Assembly: GCA_016710745.1 (NCBI GenBank)
Contig: JADJVB010000013.1
Coordinates: 496,001 to 560,000 of the forward strand
Direction: 5' to 3'
DNA: 64,000 nt
From: Chitinophagaceae bacterium
Lineage (GTDB): Bacteria; Bacteroidota; Bacteroidia; Chitinophagales; Chitinophagaceae
The notes beneath the pieces were generated by a model, which was given only the letters and a program-made list of their open reading frames with translations, was not told the origin of the DNA and did not search any database. Numbering within the stretch: position 1 is the stretch's first letter; each line of letters opens with the position of its first letter. Below, piece by piece: positions 43,669 through 53,567 of the stretch. Both the position numbers and the translations under genes were made by a program.

Positions 43669-46389
43669 ATGAAGGTCTTAAAAAAAATTATAAAAGTATT
43701 TTTAATAATTGTTGTTCTGTTGATCGGGTTGCTTTTTGCTACACCTTACCTCTTCAAAGGAAAAATTGTTAAGCTGGTAAAAGCCGAGATCAATAAAAAT
43801 ATTGATGCTAAAGTTGATTTTAGAGATGTGGATATTTCCTTTTTCCGGCATTTTCCAAAAGTTAGTATTGGGTTAACCGATTTACAGGTAACCGGTAACG
43901 CCTATTTTGCAGAGGATACGCTGCTGTATGCCAAAAGACTGGATGCAACGGTTGATATCATGAGTTTTATCCGGGGCAGTAATATGAATATGTACAGCCT
44001 TTTTCTGGAGTCGCCCAGAATTAATGCCTTAGTTACAAAGGAAGGATTTGCCAATTGGGATATCATGAAGGAAAAGGCGGCAACAGATACAGCATCAGCC
44101 GGTAAGTCATTTAACCTGCAACTTCAGAGATATGCCATCGAAAATGGCTATGTAAATTACGACGACAGGGAAGCTGATATGAGCGCTGTGGTTAAAAACC
44201 TGAATCATTCCGGCAGCGGCGATTTTACATCAGATCTGTTTACCCTGAAGACAAGTACCACCGCGGATGAAGTAACATATACCTATGGTGCCATTCCGTT
44301 TTTATATAAAGTGAAGACCCGGGTGGATACGGATATTAAAGTCGACAATAAAAAAAACCTGTACAGTTTTGATGCGATGGATATTTTGTTGAATGAATTG
44401 AAGATCAATGGTAACGGCAATGTTCAAAGCCAGGGCGGTGCTTATGGTATGGATATCAATTTCAAATCTGCTGCTGCCGATTTTAAAAATATTCTATCGT
44501 TGATACCGGCGGTTTACAAAACGGATTTTGATAAAGTAACGGCAAATGGCAAGGCCAATTTTGAAGGATTTATAAAAGGCGTGTACAGCGATTCTACTTT
44601 GCCGGGTTATCATGTTGCCATGGATGTGAAAGATGGGTCATTTAAATATACCGATCTGCCAAAAGCCATCCAGCAAATTAATTTTAAAGCGGTTATAGAT
44701 AATCCCGATGGAGAAACAGATCATACCCTGGTGGATATAACCAACGGACATCTGGAAATAGACAGGGAGCCTTTCGATTTCAGATTATTGGTGAAGAATC
44801 CGGTCAGCAATATGTTCATTGACGCGGCGGCCAAGGGTAAATTAAATTTGTCGGAGGTTGCTAATTATATAAAACTCGAAAATGGTACCAGCATTTCGGG
44901 GTTGATGAATGCCGACGTAGCCCTCAAAGGCAATGTTAAGGAGATTGAAAACCAGCAGTATAATAATTTTTATGCAGCGGGTATCATCGACGTAAATAAA
45001 TTCAACTATACCTCTCCTGATTACCCGACCGGCGTAAAAATACATACGGTGCATGCCAATTTTACACCCACAAAGATCGATCTGTCCAACCTGAGCGGCC
45101 AATACATGAATTCGAATTTTAATGGCGGCGGGCAGATAAATAATTTACTTAGTTACCTGTTGAGTGGAAAGCCATTGAGCGCCAACCTTACCGTAAATGC
45201 CGATAAAGTAAATCTGAATGACTGGATGGGCGTGTCGGCAGATACCGCCACAAATGCCACGCCGGTAAATGCTTCGGCTCCATTTGTAGTGCCGGCGAAT
45301 TTAGATATTACCCTGAATACAAAGGTTGACCGGTTGCTTTATGATAAACTGGATATTCAGAATTTGGCAGGAACAGTTAAAGTGGAAGAGGAGACCATTA
45401 AACTGAAAGATATCAACGGAAATGCCATGGACGGAACAATACAAATCAACGGATCGTATAGTACCAAAGAAAGCAAGACGAAGCCGGCCATTGCGATGAG
45501 TTATGATGTAGAGAAAGTAGATATTCAAAAAACATTTTACGCTTTTAACACAGCGCAAAAATTGATGCCCATTGGTAAATTCCTGGCAGGGAGATTAACT
45601 TCTGTTTTATCGGCCAACGGTAAACTGGGTGATAATATGAGCATTGATATGGGGACCCTTTCGGGTAACGGAAATTTATTTTTAATAGAAGGTTTCTTAA
45701 GCAAATTTGCGCCTTTGGATAAAATTGCATCTACTTTAAATGTAAAAGAGTTGCAGCAAATATCTTTGAAAGATGTAAAAACTTTTTTTGAATTTTCGAA
45801 CGGTAAGTTGTTGATCAAACCATTCACCGTTAAAGTTAAAGATATAGAGATGGAGATTGGTGGCCTGCAGGGTATCGGCTTCGATGAAGGCATTAATTAT
45901 GCCATCAACCTGAAATTACCCAGGGCCTTGATGGGTAACCAGGGAAATCAGTTTGTTGATAACCTGGCGGCTGCTGTTAATGCAAAAGGGATTCCCTTTA
46001 AAATTGGAGAAACCGTAAATCTGAAACTGGCCATGGGGGGCACCATAAAAAGTCCCACATTAAAAGTTGATCTGAAACAAAGCGGCGAAACCCTGGCCGA
46101 ACAGATGCAGCAGCAGGTAAAGGATTTTGCGCAGGCAAAGATCGACAGTGCCAAAAACGCGGCTAAAGACACATTGAATTCAATTAAAAAGCAATTAAGC
46201 GACGCCGCCAAAGAAGAGTTGCGTAAAAAATTGTTTGGTGGAAAAGACACTGCGGTAGTATCGCAGGACAGTACGCCGGTGAAAACCACCGGGGAAAAAA
46301 CAAAAGAATCGGTAAAAGGTTTGCTGGATAATTTATTGAAGAAAAAGCCAAAGGAGACCATTCCAAAGGATACGGCGAATAAGCAGTAA
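43669..46389 (+). CDS. AsmA-like family protein
   Basis: A 906-residue protein with one N-terminal membrane helix (about 7-30: IIKVFLIIVVLLIGLLFATPYL) and a long mostly beta periplasmic region with AsmA-like repeats and VDFRDVDISFFRHFPKVSIGL near the start. AsmA-family proteins are thought to move or shape phospholipids between the membranes. The last 130 residues are charged, with KDTAVVSQDSTPVKTT and KKKPKET. It begins 52 bases after the nuclease gene and may be in the same transcript. Confidence 0.85.
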   Translation: MKVLKKIIKVFLIIVVLLIGLLFATPYLFKGKIVKLVKAEINKNIDAKVDFRDVDISFFRHFPKVSIGLTDLQVTGNAYFAEDTLLYAKRLDATVDIMSFIRGSNMNMYSLFLESPRINALVTKEGFANWDIMKEKAATDTASAGKSFNLQLQRYAIENGYVNYDDREADMSAVVKNLNHSGSGDFTSDLFTLKTSTTADEVTYTYGAIPFLYKVKTRVDTDIKVDNKKNLYSFDAMDILLNELKINGNGNVQSQGGAYGMDINFKSAAADFKNILSLIPAVYKTDFDKVTANGKANFEGFIKGVYSDSTLPGYHVAMDVKDGSFKYTDLPKAIQQINFKAVIDNPDGETDHTLVDITNGHLEIDREPFDFRLLVKNPVSNMFIDAAAKGKLNLSEVANYIKLENGTSISGLMNADVALKGNVKEIENQQYNNFYAAGIIDVNKFNYTSPDYPTGVKIHTVHANFTPTKIDLSNLSGQYMNSNFNGGGQINNLLSYLLSGKPLSANLTVNADKVNLNDWMGVSADTATNATPVNASAPFVVPANLDITLNTKVDRLLYDKLDIQNLAGTVKVEEETIKLKDINGNAMDGTIQINGSYSTKESKTKPAIAMSYDVEKVDIQKTFYAFNTAQKLMPIGKFLAGRLTSVLSANGKLGDNMSIDMGTLSGNGNLFLIEGFLSKFAPLDKIASTLNVKELQQISLKDVKTFFEFSNGKLLIKPFTVKVKDIEMEIGGLQGIGFDEGINYAINLKLPRALMGNQGNQFVDNLAAAVNAKGIPFKIGETVNLKLAMGGTIKSPTLKVDLKQSGETLAEQMQQQVKDFAQAKIDSAKNAAKDTLNSIKKQLSDAAKEELRKKLFGGKDTAVVSQDSTPVKTTGEKTKESVKGLLDNLLKKKPKETIPKDTANKQ

Positions 46390-46430
46390 TTGTTTTGAAT
46401 GGAAATATCTCTGGTTATTCAAAAAAGAGA

Positions 46431-47501
46431 TCACTCCACAACCTTTTGAATATAATTGGAATTCATGATACCCAGTGCGCCCATATATTTCAATTGAAAA
46501 CTGACCAGGTCGCCCACTTTGTATTTCCCGCTGTTGCGGCCCAAATCGAGAACCAGCATATCTGAGCTGGCTTCAATTATTTTCACAGCGTCATCATCGG
46601 GTATTAAAAACTGCGGATTGCATTCCAATAAACCAATATCAATAATGGCGCGGTGTGAGGTCTTGCCAATATCAGCTATATCAAATTCGGTTTTTATACC
46701 GGAAGGGTTTTCCATTTGTTCCCCGGTTGGTGTCATGGGTTTTTCAATCAATTCAATGATCTCTGTGAACAGCTGAAATATATCCGAACGCATACCTTTA
46801 ATAATACCATCGGTAAAAATATCTTTACCAAAATACAGCGCTTCGCCAATGCGGAAATGATTGATAGATTTTGGTATCTGGTGTTTGATGAGCATGGGTA
46901 TGGCCACCGTAGTGCCACCCGAAACCCATGGAATTTTATGATTGAATTTCACTTCAATCAGCTGTTTATACAACGCAAGCTGTATCATTTTGTCGGGCGA
47001 GGGCATTATGCCGTTAAGACAATTTAAATTGGTACCGATTCCTACAATATTAATATTTGGCAGCTCGAATACTCTTCCGTAAAAATCAAGCAGATCTTCT
47101 CCCATCACACCCTCACGCAGATCGCCCATTTCAACCATGATGATGATCTTGTGTGTTTTATTTTGACGTACAGACTCCTCGCTCAATAATTTAATGACCG
47201 AGAGGTCGGTATTAAAACTCACATCAGCATATTTGATCAGTTTGGGTATACTTCGTTTTGGGGGAGGCTTAATATATACGGTTTGTATATTTCCGGATAA
47301 TTCCTTGATCGCTTTTAAATTGCTGATCCGGGTATCATGCATTTCTGCAATCCCAAGGTTTATCAATTCCTGCAGAAACAGTTTATTGCCGCATAGCAGT
47401 TTGGTAACTACACCCCACTCGGTATTATTTTTCTTAAACAGGTTGCTTAAAAAATTGTAATTATGCTTTAACCTGTTCTTATATAATTTTAAAAAGGCCA
47501 T
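46431..47501 (-). CDS. Alanine/ornithine racemase-family PLP enzyme
   Basis: A 356-residue fold-type III PLP enzyme of the ornithine-racemase-like group. The PLP lysine is in WGVVTKLLCGN (about 34). Other family features: IAEMHDTRISNLKAI, MVEMGDLREGVM, VSGGTTVAIPMLI and FRIGEALYFGKD, and LVSFQLKYMGALGIMNS at the end. Substrates in the family include ornithine and lysine; this one is not known. It starts nine bases after the reconstructed end of alr, and with the M20 and GNAT genes suggests a D-amino-acid role. Confidence 0.85.
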   Translation of the reverse strand: MAFLKLYKNRLKHNYNFLSNLFKKNNTEWGVVTKLLCGNKLFLQELINLGIAEMHDTRISNLKAIKELSGNIQTVYIKPPPKRSIPKLIKYADVSFNTDLSVIKLLSEESVRQNKTHKIIIMVEMGDLREGVMGEDLLDFYGRVFELPNINIVGIGTNLNCLNGIMPSPDKMIQLALYKQLIEVKFNHKIPWVSGGTTVAIPMLIKHQIPKSINHFRIGEALYFGKDIFTDGIIKGMRSDIFQLFTEIIELIEKPMTPTGEQMENPSGIKTEFDIADIGKTSHRAIIDIGLLECNPQFLIPDDDAVKIIEASSDMLVLDLGRNSGKYKVGDLVSFQLKYMGALGIMNSNYIQKVVE

Positions 47502-47510
47502 TTTTACTAT

Positions 47511-48663
47511 TTAGTCAACAATTTTTCTCGGAATATCCTTTGGTAAACGGGTAAGCATTTCATAATTGAGCTGGTTACTCATTTCGCTGAAAGAAAAAAC
47601 ACTCACTGTTTTATTCTTTTTGAGTGCCGATCAATATGACCTCATCTCCTTTTTCAACAGCATCGATATGCGAAATGTCAACGGTGATCGCATTCATGTT
47701 TACAATGCCGATCACTGTCGCTTCAGCACCATGTATCAATACCTTGCCGGTGTTGCTGAGGTTACGGCTGTAACCGTGCGCATAACCAATGGGGATAACG
47801 GCTATGGTCATATGCTGGTGGGCGAGGTACGCGGTGCCATAGCCAATGAACTCTCCCTTTTTTACTTTTTTTATACTCATTACTTTGCTTTTCCAGGTAA
47901 TGATACGTTTGATGTATTTATTCGTTCTTTCCCTGTCGCCCGAATACCTGATCAATGTTTCGGCATTGGGCCAGAACCCGTATTGCATGATACCCACCCG
48001 AACCATGTTTGAAATCGTTTGTGGGTAATTGATAACTGCGGCTGAACAGGCCATATGTTGATAGGTTGGTTTCAGTCCGGTTCGGCTAACGATCAACATC
48101 GATTTGTAAAAATTTCCGATCTGTTGTGCTACCCTGAAATTATTGGCCATGCTTTCGGCTCCGGCAAAATGTGTGCAGGCACCCCGCAGGTCAAATAATC
48201 CAGCCTGTTTGTTTATCAAATCGCCGGCGGCGATAATTCCCTGTTCATCAAAGCCGGTGCGGTTCATACCGGTTTCCAGTTCAATATGGATCTTTGCTTT
48301 TGTCTTCAATTTATTTGCATACATCAGGGCTGTTTCCAGGCGTTTCAGATCAAATACACAAAACTCAATTCCTTCCCGTATGGCCCATTCAATGGCTTCG
48401 TTCTCTACATATCCCATAATGTAAATGTCCGGACGATTTTCTATACTGTTCACGATCTGGTATGCTTCGTCGGCCGAATACACCGCAAAATAATTAACGC
48501 CACAATCCATCGAAAGTTTTACAAATTTTTCAGTGCCATGCCCATATGCATTTCCCTTTACCACACTGCAATATGTTGTGTTGGGTCCAATCCTTTGCCT
48601 TAGAAATTTAAGATTGGTTTCCAAAGCCGATTTACTGATTTCTATTACGGATGATTCAAACAT
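47511..48663 (-). pseudogene. alr: Alanine racemase, frame-shifted near the C-terminus
   Basis: Alanine racemase makes D-alanine for the cell wall. The ORF from 48663 holds the PLP lysine (YCSVVKGNAYGHG, about 36), GYGTAYLAHQHM with the catalytic tyrosine, and MNAITVDIS. It ends early at IGTQKE because of one extra A in a run of five (47617-47621). Removing one A gives TQKNKTVSVFSFSEM and then NQLNYEMLTRLPKDIPRK, the normal end, to a stop at 47511. A 33-residue loss would remove a conserved part of the C-terminal domain, so an essential gene would be impaired; a sequencing error is likely. Confidence 0.85.
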
Positions 48664-49811
48664 TATGCGGGTAATATATTTTTGGTGATTGAATGAAAGA
48701 TCTGAATGCCCGTTGCCGTGATATCATCGGGGAAGTCGTAATCAGGATTATGCAGCGCCGGATGACCTGTACCTGCTCCGAGGCCAAACATACAGCCTTT
48801 GAACTGCGAGGTGAAATAACCAAAATCTTCGGCCCATTTAAAAGGAACAATTTTTTCTTCCAATATAAAACCGTTTTGTTGCGCCGATGCTCTTACCACG
48901 TCATTTGCCTCTTTATTATTATCGTTGGCGTAAAAGGTTTGGGTAAACGCATGCGCAAGCTGCAATCCCGATCCTGCAGCAATCTCTGTTGATCTATTTA
49001 TTAAAGCGGTTTCCAGGTTTCTTAATTTATCATTATCCCAGCAGCGCAAAGTGTAATGCAGTTCAGCATCACCGGCGGATACGCCATAAGCGGCAGTGCC
49101 CATATTGATATGAACAGGCGTTACCAATTGAAAGTTTGCCTCTTCAGGATGATTGTTGTTCAATTGATCTGCAAAAGCAATGATCTCACTGATGGCAGAG
49201 GCGGGATTAATACCAAATTCCGGTTCAGCAGCATGGGCTGTTTTACCTTTTAGTTTGATGATGATGCTGTTAACGGCTGCCGAAAATAAACCATCCCGTA
49301 CAACGATATGCCCGGCTTCAAAACCCGGTAGATTGTGTAAGGCGAAAACAAAATCAGGATTAATATAGAATTTTTTATCAGCTACAACTTTTGCGGCACC
49401 TTCACCCGTTTCTTCTGCGGGTTGAAATAATAAGTATACTTTTCCGCTGGCCGGTTTTTCAGCAGCCAGTTTTTCGGCCAAACCGCAAAGAATGGTTGTA
49501 TGTCCGTCGTGTCCACAGGTATGCGATACGCCATCAACAACCGAACGGTGTGGGAAGTCGTTTATTTCGTAAATAGGCAACGCATCCAATTCAGACCTGA
49601 AAAGCAAGGTTGGGCCCGGTTTACAAGAATCAAACAAAACCAGTATGCCGTGTCCGCCGATGCCGGTCATGATCTCATCGGGGTTCAGTTTTTTTAAAAA
49701 GCCCGTAATATAGGCGGCTGTATTTTCTTCGTAACCCGAAAGCTCGGGGTTGGCATGCAACAGTTGCCGCAGGTGTATAAGATGTTGAGCTGTAGGTTCC
49801 ATATTGATCAT
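48663..49811 (-). CDS. M20-family metal-dependent amidohydrolase
   Basis: A 382-residue peptidase/deacylase. Metal ligands are in TCGHDGHTTILCGL, and FQPAEETGEGAAKVVADK near 130; DFGYFTSQFKGCMFGLGAG holds the final part. It probably hydrolyses N-acyl-amino acids or short peptides in the cytoplasm. It overlaps the GNAT gene upstream by four bases and touches alr by one base, so the four genes from 50242 to 46431 are co-transcribed. Confidence 0.9.
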   Translation of the reverse strand: MINMEPTAQHLIHLRQLLHANPELSGYEENTAAYITGFLKKLNPDEIMTGIGGHGILVLFDSCKPGPTLLFRSELDALPIYEINDFPHRSVVDGVSHTCGHDGHTTILCGLAEKLAAEKPASGKVYLLFQPAEETGEGAAKVVADKKFYINPDFVFALHNLPGFEAGHIVVRDGLFSAAVNSIIIKLKGKTAHAAEPEFGINPASAISEIIAFADQLNNNHPEEANFQLVTPVHINMGTAAYGVSAGDAELHYTLRCWDNDKLRNLETALINRSTEIAAGSGLQLAHAFTQTFYANDNNKEANDVVRASAQQNGFILEEKIVPFKWAEDFGYFTSQFKGCMFGLGAGTGHPALHNPDYDFPDDITATGIQIFHSITKNILPA

Positions 49812-50242
49812 CGTTGCAAACGCATTTCTAAATATTTATTGGTGAATCCTAATTTCTCATATAAAAATTTGGCCGGGTTATCGGGTTCTACGTGCAGGGC
49901 AATACTGCCCGTTGCCCTGTCCATGGTTTTTTGCATCAGGCTTTTACCTAATCCTTTTCCCCGCTGCGCTTGATCAACTGCGATGTACACCAGGATGTTC
50001 TCCGGAATGTAACCGCTCATGCCGGTTTCGTTTACAATCACTGCACCGAAGATATTTTCATCTTCGTGCGCTACTACAACAAACCCGCCCCGTTCAGGAT
50101 TAAAAACATAATCAAGGCATTTTAAAATCAACTCTTTTTTATCACCAAACTGATCGAGGTGCTGAAATAAAAAGGATGCGATGGCCTCGTTGGTTAACAA
50201 TTCGTGTTTACCGGTACGTTGATCTATAATCGTAATGTCCAT
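49808..50242 (-). CDS. GNAT-family N-acetyltransferase
   Basis: A 144-residue acetyltransferase. The acetyl-CoA-binding motif is VDQAQRGKGLGKSLMQKTMDRA, with LHVEPDNPAKFLYEKLGFTNKYLEMR at the end, both typical of GNAT. It is the first gene of the D-amino-acid-like operon. The substrate may be an amino acid, given the downstream deacylase and racemases, but this is inference. Confidence 0.9.
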   Translation of the reverse strand: MDITIIDQRTGKHELLTNEAIASFLFQHLDQFGDKKELILKCLDYVFNPERGGFVVVAHEDENIFGAVIVNETGMSGYIPENILVYIAVDQAQRGKGLGKSLMQKTMDRATGSIALHVEPDNPAKFLYEKLGFTNKYLEMRLQR

Positions 50243-50494
50243 TGGTTATTTTGTAACGTTTAAGTGATTTAAAAAAAGAAATTTTCCTGAACAAATGAAT
50301 TCTTAAAATATACAGATGCAATTTCTGAGAGAAGCAAATCAGGTTTGGGATGCGGTAAAGTTACGAAAAACTATTCCCCGAAGAGTTTAATTGACGTTAA
50401 AATCAATGCTAAGTAAATTTTATTCCGCTGATAACCTGTGCTGTAAAGGGTTTTGGGAGACATTAATTCTTCTGTAGAGCGAGCCAGGTACATT

Positions 50495-51739
50495 TCATTT
50501 AAATCTTTCGCAATTAAAAGCATCAACTGCCATACTGAGTTGATGTTGATCGATCATTTGCTGTACCAGTTTTCCCGTTCCGGTTGCCAGCGAAAGACCC
50601 AACATGGCGTGGCCACCGGCGATGATGAGGTTAACGTATGTTGAGTGACGGCCGATGTAGGGCAATCCATCCGGACTTAAAGGGCGAAGTCCGCTCCAGG
50701 CTTTTGTCGCATCTGTAAAAGGCAAATCAAGATCGGGATAATATTTTCTTACAGATTCAACTATTGCTTTTACTCTTTTAGGCATAACGGGCGAGCCGGG
50801 CGTATTGATTTCCATGGTACCTGCCAATCGCAGATCATTGCCGATTGGTGTAGTAACAACCCGATGATCGACCAGGATAGCCGGGTATTGCAATTGAGGC
50901 TGATAATTTTCGTAGGTAATGCTATATCCTTTACCCGCCTGCATCAAAATTTTTATCCCGAGTTTTTTGGACAATTCAGGAAGCCAGGCGCCATTTGCCA
51001 GGATAAATTCATCGGCCGTAATTTTTTCATGTGCCGTAACAACTGCAGAAATTTTATTGCCCGATTTTTCAAAACCGCTTATGGCTGTGTTTGAAATTAT
51101 TTTAACGCCTTTAGTCACCAGATAATGACTTAACGTAGTTGTAAACAATCCCGGATGCAGGTGTGCATCATCTTTGTATAATACGCCTCCTCTTACATTG
51201 ATCGTTGTTGCTGATTCGAGCTCCTGAACCTGTTGTTCGGATAGTATATCTGATCGCATGCCCATTTGTTCAGCCAGTTTGGCTAAAGCCTGTTCGTGCT
51301 TTTCACTTTCTTTGGTTTTATAAACAATGAGAATACCTTTTTCTTTCATGAAGAAATTATTGCCCAGCTCGTTTTTCATTTCTTCAAACAGCTCACGGCT
51401 TAATGTTAAGAGCCGGTGCAGGTGTGGAATGTTTTGCTGCATGGTTTTTTCATTTGAATGGCGCCAGAAAGCAAATCCCCAGCGCAGCAAGTCCATATCC
51501 AAACGCGGTTTGATATAAAACGGACTTGATGAATTCAACATCCAGCGCATACCCTGCGCAATAATGCCCGGCGATGCCAGGGGAACAAAATGACTGGGTA
51601 CAATATGGCCGGCATTGCCGTATGAAGCGCCGTCGGTCATGGCGGTATTGTCAATAAGGATAACTTCGTGACCTTCTTTTTGAAGGTAATAGGCGCAGCT
51701 TAAACCAATGACGCCTCCACCAGCAATAACAATTTTCAT
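50495..51739 (-). CDS. FAD-dependent D-amino-acid dehydrogenase (probable cis-4-hydroxy-D-proline dehydrogenase)
   Basis: A 414-residue flavoprotein of the DadA/DAO family. The FAD motif IVIAGGGVIGLSCAYYLQKEG is at the start and GLRPLSPDGLPYIG and GHAMLGLSLATGTGKLV at the end. It follows hydroxyproline epimerase by nine bases. In known hydroxyproline catabolism such an enzyme oxidises cis-4-hydroxy-D-proline to a pyrroline. Activity on other D-amino acids is possible. Confidence 0.88.
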   Translation of the reverse strand: MKIVIAGGGVIGLSCAYYLQKEGHEVILIDNTAMTDGASYGNAGHIVPSHFVPLASPGIIAQGMRWMLNSSSPFYIKPRLDMDLLRWGFAFWRHSNEKTMQQNIPHLHRLLTLSRELFEEMKNELGNNFFMKEKGILIVYKTKESEKHEQALAKLAEQMGMRSDILSEQQVQELESATTINVRGGVLYKDDAHLHPGLFTTTLSHYLVTKGVKIISNTAISGFEKSGNKISAVVTAHEKITADEFILANGAWLPELSKKLGIKILMQAGKGYSITYENYQPQLQYPAILVDHRVVTTPIGNDLRLAGTMEINTPGSPVMPKRVKAIVESVRKYYPDLDLPFTDATKAWSGLRPLSPDGLPYIGRHSTYVNLIIAGGHAMLGLSLATGTGKLVQQMIDQHQLSMAVDAFNCERFK

Positions 51740-51748
51740 TTTTCTTTT

Positions 51749-52771
51749 TTAAATTACCTGAAACCCGTAAGCATAGGGATCATCTGTATCATCAATGGTA
51801 ATCGTATTTTGTCCGTAAATCCTTGCCCAGCCTTCAATGCTCGGGCGAATAGCCGGTTTGCCGGCAACCGTTAGTTCTTCTTCGATCCTGCCTGTGAATT
51901 TACTGCCAATAATACTTTCATGAATAAATTCTTCTCCTTTTTTCAACAGCCCTTTTGTATACCATTGCGCCATACGGGCGCTTGTGCCGGTTCCACAGGG
52001 GCTGCGATCGATGGCTTTGTCGCCATAAAAAACGGCATTGCGGGCTGTTGATGTTTTGTCGATCACCGCACCGGTCCATAAAATATGACTGCAACCTGTT
52101 ATCGTGTCATCTTCGGGATGAACAAACACATATTTATCGTTGATATTCTTTCGCAGGTCTCTTGATAAACTGATCAATTTGTTGGCGGTGTAATGTTCCA
52201 GTCCTTTAAAATTTTTCTGAACATCTACAATGGCATAAAAATTACCACCATACGAAACGTCAACTACCAGTTCGCCTAATTCAGGACAATTAACGGTTAA
52301 TTCTGCATCAGCTAAAAAGGATGGAACATTCGTGAGTTTTACAGATTTTACTTTTCCCTCTTTTTCTGTATAAGAAATATGCACAAGCCCGGCAGGCGCT
52401 TCCATTTTTACAATGCCGGCTGTCTTTGGACTTATCAATCCTTCTTCAATGGCCATGGTGATGGTACCGATGGTGCCATGACCGCACATAGGCAGGCAGC
52501 CACTGGTTTCAATAAATAATACAGCCACATCATTTTCCGGGTCATGTGGCGGGTATAAAATACTGCCGCTCATCATATCGTGGCCACGGGGTTCAAACAT
52601 CAGGCCTTTTCTTATCCAGTCATATTCCCGTAAAAAATGCTGACGTTTTTCACTCATGTTTTGGCCAACCAATTCCGGTCCGCCTGCTTTTACAAGGCGA
52701 ACGGGATTTCCGCAGGTATGGGCATCAATACAGATAAATGTTTTCTTCAAAGCGGTTTTTTTAATTTGCAA
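51749..52771 (-). CDS. 4-hydroxyproline 2-epimerase (proline racemase family)
   Basis: A 340-residue cofactor-independent epimerase. The two catalytic cysteines are in MCGHGTIGT (about 96) and DRSPCGTGTSA (about 259). Both being Cys argues against the dehydratase subgroup. There is no ATG near the start; the frame starts at a TTG at 52771, and a second TTG at 52750 (just before KKTFICIDAHTCGNPVR) fits the usual N-terminus. It converts trans-4-hydroxy-L-proline to cis-4-hydroxy-D-proline, the substrate of the next gene. Confidence 0.9.
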   Translation of the reverse strand: MQIKKTALKKTFICIDAHTCGNPVRLVKAGGPELVGQNMSEKRQHFLREYDWIRKGLMFEPRGHDMMSGSILYPPHDPENDVAVLFIETSGCLPMCGHGTIGTITMAIEEGLISPKTAGIVKMEAPAGLVHISYTEKEGKVKSVKLTNVPSFLADAELTVNCPELGELVVDVSYGGNFYAIVDVQKNFKGLEHYTANKLISLSRDLRKNINDKYVFVHPEDDTITGCSHILWTGAVIDKTSTARNAVFYGDKAIDRSPCGTGTSARMAQWYTKGLLKKGEEFIHESIIGSKFTGRIEEELTVAGKPAIRPSIEGWARIYGQNTITIDDTDDPYAYGFQVI

Positions 52772-52826
52772 TGCAACTTAATTAAAACTTCGCTTGTTTA
52801 ACAGAAACTATGATAAAGTTGTTTTA

Positions 52827-52864
52827 AAAAAGGCCACAATCAATTAAATGGTAGTGGCCTTTTT
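52827..52864 (-). terminator. Rho-independent terminator after the lipoprotein gene
   Basis: AAAAAGGCCAC and GTGGCCTTTTT pair around a 16-base loop between the lipoprotein gene and the epimerase. On the minus strand it ends in a T run. Confidence 0.75.
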
Positions 52865-52878
52865 CAGTTTAAGTGGAT

Positions 52879-53307
52879 CTATTTCTTCTTAATTTTAGTA
52901 GATTGCTTTAAAACCCTTGCTTGTGTTTGTTTACCGTAAACAGGGCAATAGTAATCAAGCGCATCCAAAACTTCAGCGGCGCTTAACCAATACTCGATTA
53001 CCGAACCGGTAAAGACGAATCTTCCCGAATAATTATACATATCCCTGGTACCCAGGTTACTGAAGTTACCATATAGGAGGTCGCCTTCATAGGGCTTGTT
53101 GACAGCATTGGTGCTAATTATGTTGTATCCATAATAGGTTTCAACAACCCAATAGTTACAATACGGATCGCTGTATACTACTTCGCCCGCTTCCTGGCTT
53201 AGCCAGTAATTTTCATTGTTTGTAACTACTATTTTCTCTTTAACACAGCTGCTAAAAAAAACAAGGGCTAGCAAAAACGTTGCGGAAAGGGTAAAAATTT
53301 TTTTCAT
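52879..53307 (-). CDS. Small lipoprotein of unknown function
   Basis: A 142-residue protein with a lipobox (ALVFFSSC). The rest is rich in Tyr, Asn and Trp (YWLSQEAGEVVYSDPYCNYWVVETYYGYN). I do not recognise a family. It interrupts the hydroxyproline set and has its own terminator, so it may be unrelated. Confidence 0.7.
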   Translation of the reverse strand: MKKIFTLSATFLLALVFFSSCVKEKIVVTNNENYWLSQEAGEVVYSDPYCNYWVVETYYGYNIISTNAVNKPYEGDLLYGNFSNLGTRDMYNYSGRFVFTGSVIEYWLSAAEVLDALDYYCPVYGKQTQARVLKQSTKIKKK

Positions 53308-53567
53308 GACGGTTCAATTTAAAATTTGAAAAAATGTTTGTCACTATAACTAATAGCAAAACTGTGCCAGAACAGCAGGAAGCCGGTTTTGATTTTGTTA
53401 AAACGAACGTATTACTAATATTCGTTTTTCGAAGGTTTAACGGGAAGTACTTTCTTATTCTTACTTTAACATTAAATTTGAGGACGAAACTTGCCAAAAT
53501 TGGGAACTTTCACAAAGTTAAATAAGAGGAACTTGGCCAGGTTGAGCAGCAGTTGTAAATTTATTAA

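Noticed and set aside
46431..48663. Idea that the two racemase-like genes are halves of a duplicated alr
   Set aside because: The two belong to different subgroups of fold-type III PLP enzymes with distinct signatures, so they are not a recent duplication.
50243..50494. 252-base gap between the GNAT gene and the D-amino-acid dehydrogenase
   Set aside because: Checked for small genes and RNA; only a weak TAACTTTA box on the minus strand near 50360 was seen, not enough for a feature.
53400..53428. AAAACGAA/TTCGTTTT inverted repeat before the desaturase gene
   Set aside because: AT-rich, with no T run after it and no link to a known regulator; could be a chance hairpin.
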